64,000 nt of DNA from Lunularia cruciata (GCA_948567375.1 OX419760.1:35898001-35962000), one strand, 5' to 3'; counted from the stretch's first letter, positions 9,689-21,303 are shown. Program-made: numbers and translations. Notes: generated by a model not told the origin, from the sequence alone.

Positions 9689-11562
9689 GCTTCCCGATGT
9701 GTCCTTCTTGGATTCAATCTATACTTGCTCACCTTACCCATTGCTAGGGCAAGATCAGGTCTAGTGCAAGTCATCAAGTACATAAGACTCCCAACAGCCT
9801 TCTCATAAGGAATGTTAGCTATCATGGCATCTTTAAGACAACATGCCGCTGAAAGCTTGAAATGAGGAGCTAGAGGAGTACATATTGGTTAATAGTTCTC
9901 CAAGTTAATCCTAGAAAGTACCTTCTTAGCATACTTACACTACATCAACCACAATTGACCAATGCATGAGTTCTTCTTGATCTCCATGCCAAATATTCTT
10001 GTGGACAACCCTAGATCTTTCATCTTGAACTCCAAACTCAAGAGCACCTAGAGCTTGTTCACCTTATATCTATCCTTGGAAACTATCCACATGTCATCCA
10101 CATAAAACACAAGAATAATAAAACCAAAGGTCTTATTACTCACCTATTTCATGTACACACAAGGATCAAAAAAATCCTATTGAAACATTGAGTGTGCATA
10201 AACTTATCAAACCTCTTGTTCCATTAGCAAAGTGCTTGCTTCAATCCATACTAGGACATCAGAAATCTGCATACCTTGTCCTCTTGGCATTTATTCACAA
10301 ACCGCATGGGTTGTCTCATGAAGACACTCTCATCCAAGGTGCCATAGAGAAATGCCATGACAACAACCATTCTGCTGCAGAGTGTAAGCCATGGTAAGGT
10401 AGCGAGTTATCCTCTATTTTGTGCAGTATGCCTCAAAGTCCTGAGAGATATACTCCTTGCCATTGTTTGATCTCAAACACCTCACCTTCTCCCCAATATG
10501 AGTCACAACTTGGGTCTTCCACTTCTTGAAAGTAGCAAAGACATCAGACTTGTGGTGCATGAAATAAATCTACACAAACCTCAAGTAATCATCAATAAAT
10601 GTCACATAGTAAATATTTCTAGAGTGTGAGGGTGTAGGGGATGGTCCCCACACATCACTATGTACATAGTCAAGTAGACATTTGGAACTATGGGTCCTCA
10701 CTCCAAAAACAGATCAGAACTATGGGTCCTCAATCCTTATGGAAATCCAACTTCATAGTTTTCAAGCCAAATAGCAAGTCATTCCTTCTCAAGACAATCC
10801 ACCCTTCTCACTCAAATGATCTAGTCATGAATGCTACACAGCCTTCATCTCATCCTGAGACTTGGTTACATTGGCTTCTCCATATATTGTAGTGCACTCC
10901 AATACAAATAGATTCTTTCAAAAGTTATCTTGCAAGATAACCTTCCCACTAGAAGTGACTCAAAGTACCCCATCACCAACACTCCATTGATTACTTTTGG
11001 CATGCAATACTCTAAGGGAAATCAGGTTCTTCTTCATGTTAGGTATGAACCAAACATAATTCAACTTACACATAGCTCCATCAAACATTCAAATCCTTAC
11101 GGATCCAATACCCTCAATCCAAAAGGTTGATCATTCCACATCAAAAGTGAACAATTTGATACTGAAAGCAAATCAAAGAACTCCTTGATAAAGCATATAT
11201 GGTACGAGCAAGCACAATCTAGAATTCATTCATCATTCCTACTAGTAGATGAAGCACAAAGTGCATACTCACAACATCACAAATCATATTGATCATCCAA
11301 TAGATCAGTATCTTGATGAGCATAAACTATGTTTTCTAAAGAGCCTTCATCTACATTTCCTTTGCCCTTGATCTTACACTCCTTCACATGGTCTACTTTG
11401 CTACATCCCTAACAAGTCGCTTGTTTCCTCTCCTTGGATGTGCCTCTAGAATTAGACCTAGACATGGCCTTGCCTTTTCCCTTATTACCATCATTAGTTC
11501 TCCACTAAGGTCTCCCATGTTGGACAACCAAAGCATTGCCTGGAGTAGAGGATGACACCAAG
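9689..11562 (-). pseudogene. Ty1/Copia polyprotein relic (gag zinc knuckle, integrase, reverse transcriptase)
   Basis: On the - strand, from high to low coordinates, there is a CCHC-like zinc knuckle (about 11440-11390, with one stop), a Copia integrase core and an RT. The integrase part (about 10670-10370) reads DYVHSDVWGPSP, YYVTFIDDYLRF and RSNNGKEY, with the second catalytic Asp now Asn. The RT has FYVDDM (about 10095-10115) and the Copia signature YLMTCTRPDLALAMG (about 9733-9780). Order IN before RT makes it Copia, not Gypsy. No LTR was recognised. It is full of stops and ends at both sides against Gypsy-C LTRs, so it is a remnant in which or next to which those elements inserted. Confidence 0.85.
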
Positions 11563-11774
11563 TGTAATACTCCGAGGACAAGAGAAGAGAGAAAACACAG
11601 ATTGCACACTCAAACAATCGATGCCCCAAGGGAGCACCTTCTCTTTATTATATAGACAAAGAGGATCTCCGCCAAGGAAGCTCCACCATAGGATTAGGGA
11701 CACAGATAGGTGACATGTCAGCAAGCTCCACCCTTGGATTACTTACTTGGATGGGTGACATGTCTGGTCTCGGT

Positions 11775-13658
11775 TGTGGTACCCACATTTCTCATTTTGG
11801 ATGAGTTTTGAAGGAAAAAAACCAAATTGAAACCAAATTGAAACCAAATGGAGAAGAAATGAGTGCAAACTTGTGTTTTGATCAGACCCGAGGAAGTCTA
11901 TTTCATGTAAGAGGAAGAATGACCCAGATTGGATCAAACCCGAAGAAGTTTACTTCGTGTCAGAGGAGGAAAAACTTGGATCAGACGCCGATGGAGGAAG
12001 GGAGGTTACAGGTCAGGATTCTTGCGGGGACCATATCTCAGTGATAACAATTCCAAATCAAGCATGCTATATCTCGTTGGAAGCGTCTTGTTTAGGGCTT
12101 TCCATTGCCACCAAAATCGCAAAGTTTAAAGGTTTGTAGAAGAAGTTACAAGCATTTGAAGTTTCAAGAGAAGATGTACTTCGGGTTGAGGTTCTTCGGG
12201 TCAATGCGACTTCGTACTTCGGACTTAGTACTTCGGGTTTACATGATTTCGGGTCTAAAGACTTTGCTTCAAGATGACTAAATCCGAGGTAACCAAACCT
12301 CAAAGTGCAGTGAAGGTGACTTTGAGAGTTTTGCGGGAGGGATCAGAGGAAGTTAGAGTAGAGAAAGAAGATAGTTAGAATACCCATGACTTCAATTTCA
12401 GTTCTGGTTGAAGATGGAACAAGAATTGAAGGAGAAGTAGCAATAGTGAATAAACCCAAAGTGCAAGATCAGACAGTAAGTGTTTTCGGGTCAGTTACAT
12501 GAGTGATTAGGGGAAAGTGGGTTACAAATTGAAAGTGTAGATAGTGTACCCATGTTTTCAATTACAATTCTTGATGATGACACAATAGAATTAGTAAAGG
12601 AATTGATAGTAGTTAAACCCAAGGTAAGAGAGATAGGAGTCCAAATGTCTTCGGATTTACCATTGGAGACATTAGAGAAGAGTGGGTCGGGAGATAAGGA
12701 GTTAGATAGATTACCCACTAGTGCAATTTCAGATCAGGAAAGAGAATTGCTGGATCTGGTAGATGAAGTAGAAGATATGAAACCCGAGGATAGAATATTA
12801 GGAAGTAAAGTTACTTTGGGTTTGAGTTTGAAAGCCAAAGAAGAAGTAGACATCAGATCGGAGTAGAAACCGATATGAGATTTGAAGAGACATATATGAA
12901 AGGTTGCATTGTCATATGAGATCTGCAGGTTTGTAGAGTTGTTAGGAAGAGGTACATTAGGAAGATAATTGTCGATTGATTCACTATTTAAGAGTGTCAT
13001 TCGCAGTCAGATGTTGTTCAGTGCTCATAATTTTTGAGAATAGATAAAGTGAAGTGCTGTGAAGCAGTACTCGTTGCTTGAGCTTGATTTTGAGTATCAA
13101 CTTTGTGATTGTGTTTGTGAGTGTGTAAAGAATTTTGAAGTGCAAGTCAGTGTGCTTGTTGGATGTTGGATTCCACAGCCTTGATCTTCATTCTGTGTGT
13201 TTGATCCTGAGTGAAGTGCAATCGGAGCAATGCCTTGACAGATCTGAGAGGAATTGTAGTGTTGGTAGTATTCTGCATTTGTGAGTGCAGTGAAAAGTTG
13301 ATGTGAGGCAATTTTGATCGAGGAAGTTGTGCCTTCAGTGGAGGGGTGGAACACAATTCTAAGGCAAAGTCATTTTGCAGTGAAGTGTCGTTTTTGGGAG
13401 AGCCTGAATCATCACAATCAAGATTGTTTAGAAAGATTTGATGGAGTTGTGATTATGGAGTGTTAATTTGTGACAAGGCTACAAATCAGTGCTTGTTACT
13501 CTCTTTTGGGTGTAGTTTCTACACCAAAAAGACGCAACCAAGAAGAACTACATTGTTACTGTTTGACTTTGTATTTGGACATTTTTGACTTGTATCTCTA
13601 TGGGAACAAACTTTACTTACCCGATTACTGCAAAAGTGATATTTTCCGGGTTGTCACA
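11775..13658 (+). mobile_element. CC element 1: short TGTG...CACA element with C-terminal coding remnant
   Basis: The element starts TGTGGTACCCACATTT and ends CCGGGTTGTCACA. Flanks are TCGGT (11770-11774) and TAGGT (13659-13663), a 5-bp target duplication with one mismatch. The uninterrupted target is visible in the other Gypsy-C LTR at about 23285-23310 (GTCTAGGTCCTATCTGG), which proves the boundaries. At 1884 bp it is half the length of CC elements 2 and 3 and has lost most of the coding region, keeping only the C-terminal part of the protein and the 3' end of about 670 bp after a TATA-like CTATTTAAG (12984-12992). Confidence 0.85.
12552..12866 (+). pseudogene. C-terminal remnant of the CC-element coiled-coil protein
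   Basis: The 104-codon open stretch matches the last approximately 100 residues of the proteins in CC elements 2 and 3: it shares MSSDLPLETLEKSGS, LPTSAISDQ and a final SLKAKEEVDI before the stop. The N-terminal domain, the acidic linker and most of the coiled coil are absent, so it cannot make the complete protein. Function of the family is unknown. Confidence 0.7.
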
Positions 13659-14192
13659 TAGGTCCTATCTGGTTGGTCAAACAAGCTTTGACCGGAGGGA
13701 ATCTTTTAGGGAATCTTCCTATAGGAATCTCAGAATCACGTGAGTAAGGTACCATTGGAAAGCTCTCAATGAGACAAAGCAGGAGGGAGGGAAGGCCAGT
13801 CTTTCATCCATTGGGGGAGGGAAATTTGCACATTTTTGAGGCCTAATTCATCCATTTAGGCCTCCAAAATTGCCTTCAAAGATTTTAGGCATATTTTGGT
13901 TCCTACTCTATTAGTAGAAGTCCTCTTTTGGTGATACCTCTTTCTGATCTGTTTAGTCCATCATGTGTAACATCCTTCCAGATGTTACCAAACCAATTCT
14001 CACCTTTAAATCATATGTCTAGCTATTGATTCTAAGGTTCTTAAGTTTATTTCGGTTTCTACCCTATTTGTAGAAGTACTCTTTTGGTGATATTTCTATC
14101 TGATCTATTTCAACCATCATGTATAACATCATTCTAGATGTTACCAAACCGAATTTCACATCTAGATCATATGGCTAGCTCTTGGTATTACA

Positions 14193-14207
14193 GACCTCTC
14201 TCTTTTT
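14193..14207 (-). promoter_or_regulatory. Polypurine tract of Gypsy-C
   Basis: The - strand reads AAAAAGAGAGAGGTC directly before the 3' LTR, the primer for plus-strand DNA synthesis. Confidence 0.75.
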
Positions 14208-14828
14208 AAGATGCAACGTCCTCGTTGTGCAACTGTTGCTCAAATGCTTGCACCAACACAGGTGCATGTGCCAAATTGGCAGCGGGCTCCCATGTGGCTT
14301 TATAGAGGGGGTAACCTTTCCATTGTACTAGATAGTCCACCTGCGGGTGGCGAGTACCATACATGCATTTTTGGAGAATCCACTCCACTTCATATTCCTT
14401 TGTGCCATCAATGAGTGTCGGACAAGGTCAAATGTCTGGTGTGGAATGACCTTGACCTGATTGGGGAGCATATCTGCGTAGTAGGGAGACATGGAAGACT
14501 GGATGGATCTTCATGTGTGGTGGTAGGTCAAGGTGATAGGCCATAGCGCCGATGCGATAAAGAATCGAGAAAGGCCCAATAAAACAAGGTCTGAGCTTAC
14601 GAGGTCCAACTAATGTGAGGTTGGTTGTCGATAGCCACACTTGATCCCCAACATTGAACTCCATGTGCCAACGGTGTGCATCAGCATATTGCTTCTATCA
14701 ATTTGTGCAATCTATAATTTGTGCTTGGCGCTCTCCACACCTTGTTGGATTCTAGAAACAAATGTGTTGACTGCATCGACCTTGGTAGCCACTAGACGGA
14801 TCTTCATCAAGCTAGAAGGTGTGAAGGG
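14206..14828 (-). pseudogene. Gypsy-C integrase C-terminus with chromodomain
   Basis: This is the 3' continuation of the integrase at 18.6-19.3 kb, cut off from it by CC element 2. The open stretch at 14664-14428 encodes the integrase tail (FNVGDQVWLST, RKLRPCFIGPFSI, HPVFHVSLLRRY). The next one, 14388-14206, is a chromodomain with VDYLVQWKGYPLYKATWEP and a C-terminal helix, ending just before the polypurine tract. Chromodomains bind methylated histone tails and direct integration. A frameshift or stop separates the two open stretches and a TAG lies at about 14717. Confidence 0.9.
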
Positions 14829-14833
14829 ATGCT

Positions 14834-17800
14834 TGCGACAACTCGGCAAATATCACTTTTGCGGTAATCGGGTAAGTAAAGTTTGTTCCCGCAGAGATAC
14901 GAGTCAAAAATGTCCAAATACGAAGTCAAACAGTAACATGTAGTTCTTCTTGGTTGCGTCTTTATTCTCTCAGGTAGAAACCACACCCAGAAGAGAGTAA
15001 CAAGCACTGACTCGCAGTCTTGTCACAAATTCACACTCCTTAATCACAACTCCATCAAATCTTTCCAAATAATCTTGATTGTGATGATTCAGGCTCTCCC
15101 AAAAATGGCACTTCACTGCAAAACAACTTCGCCTCAGAATTGTGTTCTACCCTTCCACTGAAGGCACAACTTCCTCGATCAAAATTGCTTCACATCAACT
15201 TTGCCCTGCACTCACAAATGCAGAATACTACCAACACTACAATTCCTCTCAGATCTGTCAAGGCATTGCTTTGATTGCACTTCACTCAGGATCAAACACA
15301 CAGAATGAAGATCAAGGCTGTGGAATCCAACATCCAACAAGCACTCTGACTTGCACTTCAAATTTCTCCAAACATTCACAAACACAATTACAAAGTTGAT
15401 ACTCGGAATCAAGCTCAAGCGACGAGCACTGCTTCACAGCACTTTGCTTTATCTACTCTCAAAAATAATGAGCACTGAATAACAATTTCCTACGAATGCC
15501 ACTCTAAATAGTGAACAAATAGACAGTTCTAACAACTATACCGTTCTACAACAATTGTTCTAACCTGCAGATACGAAATGACAATGCACCTCTTCATATC
15601 TGCCCCTTCAAATCTCAAATCGGTTACTAATCCGATCCGATGTCTACTTCTTCCTCGGCTTTCAAACTTGACCCCAAAGTAATCTTACTTCCTACTACAT
15701 TTTCCTCGGGTTTCACATCTCCTACATCTTCTACCAGATCCAGCAATTCTCTTCCTTGATCTGAAATTGCACTAGCGGGTAATCTATCTAACTCCTCATC
15801 CTTTGACCCACTCTTCTCTAATGTCTCTGAGGGCAACTCCGAAGACATTTGGATCCCGATGTTATCTACTTCGGGTTTTGCTTTAACATCCTGCCGAACC
15901 TTTTCTAACTCTATTCTCACTAAGTCTAATCTAATCGCGATATTGTCTTCTACTTCTAAGATCTTCCTATCTACACGAGTTCTCAATTTAATCAACAAGG
16001 CATTGAAATCTGTATCTTTCGCTTGTCTTCGCCTCGTTTCTTGCACCAACAATTTTAACTCGTGCAATCTCGTCTCCTCAATTTGAACGCTGGCCTCTAG
16101 ACTCAACATCACGTTTACTCTGAGGACGATTTCCTTCAATGGCTCCAATCTTGTCTTGCGTTTGCGTTCCCGAATTGCGAGCCATTCCTCTCTGTACATT
16201 GCCAATTCTTCTTTGAATTCGGCCTTCACCGCTTCCTTCTCTTTCTCCTTCTGTGCAACCTTCTCTTCTTGATTACGAAGTAAGTCTCGTAATCTCTCTT
16301 CTTCTCTATATCTCGCAGCCAACTTTCGCTGCCAGAGTTGCTTCTTCTCCTCCATACTCTCCATCACTTGATCGAGCTCTTGATCCTTCGATGCTACCCT
16401 CGCCATAGCATGGATGAGTTCGACTCTTGAATCAGCAAATTGTTGCTTCAAGATTTCATGCTCCGCTACCTGTCTCTCCCTTGCGATGTCACTCTTTCTT
16501 GCAAGATCTTCTCGATAACTCACTTCTCTCTTCAGGTCTTCGATTACTTGACTCCTCTCGACTGCTTCTGCTTGCTGTACTTCTCTCTCTTCCTCTCCTC
16601 GGGTTATACTCTTCTTTAACTCCGAGTTTTCTTCTTCCAATCTTGATAAGCCCTGCAACACAGTCTTTACCTCTGGACAAGTAGACTACATCTCCTTCTT
16701 CTTCTTCTCCATCTTCACCAACAGCGGGCGTACTACCATCTGCAGGTAATCTACTCCATTACTGATACCTTCGTCCTCCCGCGGAGTGGTCTCTCTTCTT
16801 TCCTCGTGTTCTCCCGATACTTGCCTTCTTCTCTGGAGTCTTTGTATCGGAATCAATGCCTCACTGCCCGAGCTTCCTTCTACCTCTTCCTTCACTCTAC
16901 TCAGTCCCGCTTCACACTTCGCCTTACGTCTCGAGCGAATTCCTCGCTATACTGCAATCTTCTTCTCCTCACACACTGGTACTTTGTCTTCCAGCGCCGC
17001 ATTGTCTTTGGTTTCTACTTCGGCTTGCATTTCTTCTTCATATTCTTTAGCCACTGGTACCAATGTCATCTCTCCTCCTTCCTCACTGTCACTGCTCATA
17101 TCTCCACTTTGCAATGTCAGCTCAGGTTCCTCCTCACGGTCCGAGTCCTCCGTCTTGAGCTTGGCTTCGCCTTCTGAGTCTTCATCTTCCGACTCAATCA
17201 CCACCATTCCTCGCCTCGGGTTATTTTTCTGCATTTTCCGAGGTTTCTTGTTTTCTTTGGTTTCTGCTTGCCGAGTTCTCTTCTTCGTCGGGGTACTTTC
17301 AACGACCTCCACGTTCTTCCTTGTCTTTGTGTAGTAATTGTCTGTGCTCCGGATTTGGAGAATGTATTATTGCTCCTCCGCATCAACTTCTCTTCTCAAA
17401 TCCGGATGGAAATGAGACACCATTCGATTACGCTCCGCCACATTGAGCAGATTTAACCCGAGGTTAAGATGGGCTGCAAATGTTACGATGTAGTGTGGAG
17501 GTGACTTATCCCGCAGATTCCACACCATCTGCCTCGTTCTTCCGTGAAAGCACCTTGCCCAATTTATTGGTTCTCCTGCAAATAACTTGTGAAAGAACAC
17601 CGCTTGATGTTTCATCACATAGGTAGTTCTCTCCGGCTTCAGGAGGGCCATTAGTGCACTCACAATTCCTCTCCTCACTGGGTCCTTATAGCTCTCAACT
17701 TTATACCCATTCTTTGTCCTCTTTGACGAGAAGGCATCTCTCACCTCCTGCGTTTCTTGGGCTATCTCTCCTTTCTCCAAGAACATGGCTCCCTGCTCCG

Positions 17801-18600
17801 AGCCTGCCTCCTTCCCGAGTACGAGTCTCCAATCTGACTTTGTCCAACAAGCCGGATTTCCTCTCTTCCCTTCTTCCTCGGGACCATTGAGACATTTACT
17901 CTCAATGATTTCTATCATGAATCCTAGAAAACTTACGTTCCAGTTCCATGCCAAAAAAGTGATCCGAAGTCGGCTCAAGACTTCAATTCTCACTACTATA
18001 TCTAATCTCCGAATTGCATGATTTCTCACTGCAAATTCGGAGTTCTTCTTCCCTCCTCCCATCTCTTCTGCTTTCTTTCGGTCTCTCGACTTCTCCCTTA
18101 TGCACTAACACGAGTCCAACTTTATTTCCCTTTCCCCGATCACCTACAAGACGACTCCTCAACGGCGAATGAAAATTGCTCGACATTTCGTCGTTGCAGT
18201 TTTGATTTTTATAGAGTTGCACTTCTTTGTCTTCCATCACTTCGAGTTTCTACCGAGAAATCACACCTCCGGCATGCACCTATCACTGTCACCCCACCTT
18301 TGCGCGTATGAGCCGCCAATTTTGAAACGGCCCCTTCTTGAATTTCTCGCCCCGATGAGAGGTTGTTAGACTGTCTTTGCCTCGGGTTGAGCTCCCCCCG
18401 AGCCGAAGACAACTTACTTCGTATTGTATGCTGACATGGCATTTCAGAGTACTTCGCCTTATGACCCAAAGTCACTTTACTTTGGGTTTCCCCCCAAAGA
18501 CACTTTTCTTTGTCTTCTTCGGCCATACAGGCGCAATCCAACTTCTCTATACACTTCTTCTCCTTTATTTTGGAAAAAAACAAAAAATGTGGGTACCACA
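14834..18600 (-). mobile_element. CC element 2: 3.77-kb TGTG...CACA element encoding a long coiled-coil protein
   Basis: On the - strand it begins TGTGGTACCCACATTTTTTG (18600 downwards) and ends at 14834 with a TGTCGCA-type terminus (+ strand TGCGACAACTCGG). The flanks are a perfect 5-bp target duplication, ATGCT at 14829-14833 and 18601-18605. Removing the element rejoins the Gypsy-C integrase reading frame exactly (...MYGEH | PFTPSS...). There are no two LTRs, no polymerase and no primer-binding site inside. The ends and the 5-bp duplication are those of an LTR, and a TATA-like CTATTTAGAG (- strand, 15502-15511) lies about 670 bp from the 3' end, so a solo LTR with a very long U3 is the simplest reading. 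Confidence 0.9.
15627..18062 (-). pseudogene. CC-element protein, about 811 codons with three premature stops
   Basis: One frame runs from Met at 18062 to the stop at 15627, broken only at 17367, 16947 and 16686. Residues 1-230 form a helical domain of unknown fold with segments shared with CC element 3 (ITFLAWNWN, NGYKVESY, LKPERTTYV, FAGEPINWARCFH, RTRQMV). Residues about 250-390 are Ser/Asp/Glu-rich with a basic, NLS-like cluster (KKRTRQ, NKKPRKMQKNN). Residues about 465-730 are a charged heptad-rich coiled coil. The C-terminal 80 residues repeat the LEKSGS...SAISDQ...EVDIGSD block found in all three elements. The N-terminal part faintly recalls plant transposon-associated proteins, but I do not recognise it firmly. 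The start codon is a guess. Confidence 0.75.
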
Positions 18601-19300
18601 ATGCTCACCATACATGAGGAAGAACAGAGTGACCTGGGTGGATGCATTCACTGAATTGTTGTAAGCGAATTCCACCAATGGGAGTAGGGTGTCCCACCTC
18701 TCTTGCTCTTTTAAGGTGAAGCCACGTAACATGTCTTCAATTGTGCGATTAGCCCGCTCTGTTTGGCCATTTGTTTGGGGGTGGTAAGCTATGGACATGG
18801 CCAACTTGGTTTTGAAGAACCCAAAGAGTGTTTGCCAAAACAAGCTGGTGAATTGGGTGCCTCTATCGGTGATGAGTACTCTAGACAAGCCATGGTGAGC
18901 AAAGACTGCATCTAAGTATAATTGAGCTAGTTGTGGAGCGGTCACCTCCTTGGTGGTAGGGCATACATGAATCATTTTGCTGAGCCGGTCCACAAAGACC
19001 ACAATGGAGTCAAACCTTGAGGTGGTCTTGGGTAATTCACAGACAAGATCTATACTCACTTGTTCCCAACGTTGGGTAGGAGTGGGGAGAGGTTGAAGGA
19101 GCTCTACATGAGCTTGATTAGAAGCTTTGTTCTGTTGGAAAAGTAGGCAGCTACGCACATAGTCCATCACGTTGTTGCTCATCTTGGACCAATAGTAATG
19201 GCGCTTGATTACATCCAAGGTCTTGTCTACTCCAACATGAGTTGCAATGGCCGAATCATGACATTCTGCTAGAATGGTGGTGTGTAATTCAGGGACATTT
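18601..19300 (-). pseudogene. Gypsy-C integrase catalytic core (interrupted by CC element 2)
   Basis: The open stretch 19218-18601 holds the second half of the zinc domain (RSCLLFQQNKAS, one Cys missing) and a complete core: SIDLVCELP (first Asp), LITDRGTQF (second Asp), HPQTNGQTERANR (Glu). The DDE triad is intact. The chain then reaches FLMYGEH, where CC element 2 begins; the last codons of the predicted ORF beyond that point are CC-element sequence, not integrase. It resumes at 14828. Confidence 0.92.
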
Positions 19301-19309
19301 GGGATCCAT

Positions 19310-19900
19310 AATCTACCATCCCGAAAGGTGAGTCCTTGGGTACTGGTGACACCTTTGGATGATTGTGCTTCTACAATCTGTGGGTCAGTTTTTGTAGCCG
19401 CCAGAATTTCTTGCTAAAATTCAGGGTTAATCTTAACCTTTGCCACCAAGTTGTTGGCCATTGGCATGCGGGTGAATGCATCTGCAAGTTGCTTCTTACC
19501 TTCCACGTAGGTGATTGTCATGTTGAAGCGTTGTTGCCACTCTACCCACCAAATTTGGCGATGAGATAGATCCTTCTGTGTCTTGAGGTAAACTAGAGGT
19601 TTGTGGTCTGTCTCTACTACAAATGCCTTGTTGCCCAAGTAGTGCTTCCAATGCTTGGTTGCTAGAACGATTGCTAGCTCTTCTCGTTCTATGGTGTGGT
19701 AGTTGCGCTCTGCTGGTAACAAATTTCGAGAGAAATATGCAATTGGATGCCATCCGTCATGCCACTCTTGTTGTAGGACTGCTCCTATTGCTACGCCTAA
19801 TGCATCCATAGCCAACTTGATTGGACATTTTGAGTCATACTACTTCAAGATTGGTGCATGTAGCAAGGCGACCTTCAATTCTTGAAAGGCCAACTCTTGT
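19310..19900 (-). pseudogene. Gypsy-C RNase H
   Basis: The open stretch 19815-19414 contains MDALGVAIGAVLQQ, HPIAYFSRNLLP, REELAIVLATKHWKHYLGN, ETDHKPL and RQIWWVEWQQ, the usual order of the Gypsy RNase H fold. Just upstream the first Asp segment and the RT connection (ELKVALLHAPILK) are readable with a TAG between. It degrades the RNA strand of the RNA-DNA hybrid. Confidence 0.88.
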
Positions 19901-19939
19901 GCAGTTCCCCATGTCCACTTCTTCCCCTTGCCAAGTAGT

Positions 19940-21000
19940 GCCGTTAAAGGTTGTGCAACCTTGGAGAAGTCCTTGACAAATCTACGATAGAATCCCGTCA
20001 ACCCCAAGAAGCTCTTAAGTTGAGTCTGATCTTCTGGGGCACTCCATTTTTAAATGACCTCTATTTTATCTATCAATACTTGAATGCCCTCTGCACTTAC
20101 TCTATGCCCCAAGTAGTCTACTTTAGACTTGCCAAACTCACACTTTGAGATTTTGGCGTACAACTGATTCTGTCTTAGAAACTGGAGGACCTCTTGTAGA
20201 TGTTGTTTGTTTTTTGTCATCGTGCAACTATATTCTAAGATATCATCCAAGAAGATAAAAAACTTATCTAAGTATGGACAAAATATGTCATTCATTAGAC
20301 TCATGAAAGTGGCAAGTGCATTGGTGAGGCCAAAAGGCATCACAAGATACTCAAAGTGGCCATACCTGGTTCGAAAGGCAGTTTTGTGCACATCCTCCTT
20401 TGCAATTTGGATTTTGATTGTAACCGCTTTGCAAGTCCAGTTTGTTGAAGTATCTTGCTCCATGGAGTTGATCAAACAGGTCATCCATGCGAGATAAGGG
20501 GTATTTGTTCTTCACTATTTGCTGATTGAGACCCCGATAGTCAATGCACATGCGCATTATACATCTTTCTTTTTCACAAACAAGACATGGGCCCCATATG
20601 GTGATACGCTAGGTTGGATGAACCCTTTCTGCAACATCTCCTCAATTTGAGTCTTACACTTCTCCAACTCATGAGGTGATAGGCGATATGGGGCCTTACA
20701 AGGAGGCGTCTTCCTTGAAAGTGTCTCAATTTTGTGATCTACTTGCCTTTTTGGTGGTAATCCTGAGGGTAGATCATCAAGAAAGACATCTTGGAACTCA
20801 TCCACCACATCCTTCAATTTCTCAGGAATTTGTCCATCGAGTTGTGCACTCTGGACTTCTCTTATTAGACCCATAAAACATCTATCGGTCTTACAGACAG
20901 TTGCCGTCCCTACAACATATAGAGGTAGTTTCTGTCTGTGTGATTTTTCTTTAACCCCAATGATTGACCATTGGTAGGTTCTCACTACTTTCTTCCTCCA
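19940..21000 (-). pseudogene. Gypsy-C reverse transcriptase
   Basis: It reads from PPKRQVDHKIE and [27 protein letters not shown] (21000-20560) through [20 protein letters not shown] (20557-20500), [15 protein letters not shown] and the active box FIFLDDIL (about 20255-20232) to [13 protein letters not shown]. The first residue of the box is Phe-Leu-Asp-Asp, common in Gypsy RTs. Frameshifts at about 20400 and 20557 and one TAA at about 20050 break it. It would copy element RNA from the tRNA primer at 23.08 kb. Confidence 0.9.
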
Positions 21001-21303
21001 ATCCACCATAGGGTTATACTGATCCATCCATGGCATGCCTAAAATTGCATCTTAACGAGCTAACTGTATCACTCGCCACTCAATTGCTTCTTGATATTCT
21101 CCTACAGAGAGGGTTACCCGTCTAGGTAATGATTCAATCCTCTCTATTTGCCCATTTGGTAACTCTACTTCTTCACTTCCATCTCTCTCTAGATCCATTC
21201 CCAATCTTATTGCAACAGAGCGAGACAAGAAATTATCTATTGCTCCCGGATCTATTAATACTCTCACTTGATTACCTTCTAGGATTCCATTCACGACAAT
21301 CAA
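20990..21303 (-). pseudogene. Gypsy-C aspartic protease
   Basis: The active-site segment reads VLIDPGAIDNFLS, where the usual Asp-Ser-Gly has become Asp-Pro-Gly, so the protease is probably dead. Flap residues and the second segment AILGMPWMDQYNP follow, the latter after a stop at 21052. It sits directly between the gag zinc knuckle and RT, as expected for a Gypsy polyprotein. Confidence 0.82.

Larger units (their letters stand above)
11563..14192 (-). repeat. Gypsy-C 3' LTR, interrupted by CC element 1
   Basis: It runs from TGTAATACTCC at 11563 to GGTATTACA at 14192, an 8-bp inverted terminal repeat. Removing the insertion (11775-13658 and one 5-bp duplication) leaves about 741 bp. A TATA-like CTATATAATAAAG on the - strand lies at about 11645-11657. 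Confidence 0.85.

Noticed and set aside
10188-11130. Several + strand ORFs of 66-83 codons
   Set aside because: They lie opposite the Copia integrase and gag region, whose motifs read on the - strand.
16786-17334. 182-codon Ser-rich ORF on the + strand
   Set aside because: It is the antisense of the acidic linker of the CC-element-2 protein; the - strand frame has homologs in CC elements 1 and 3.
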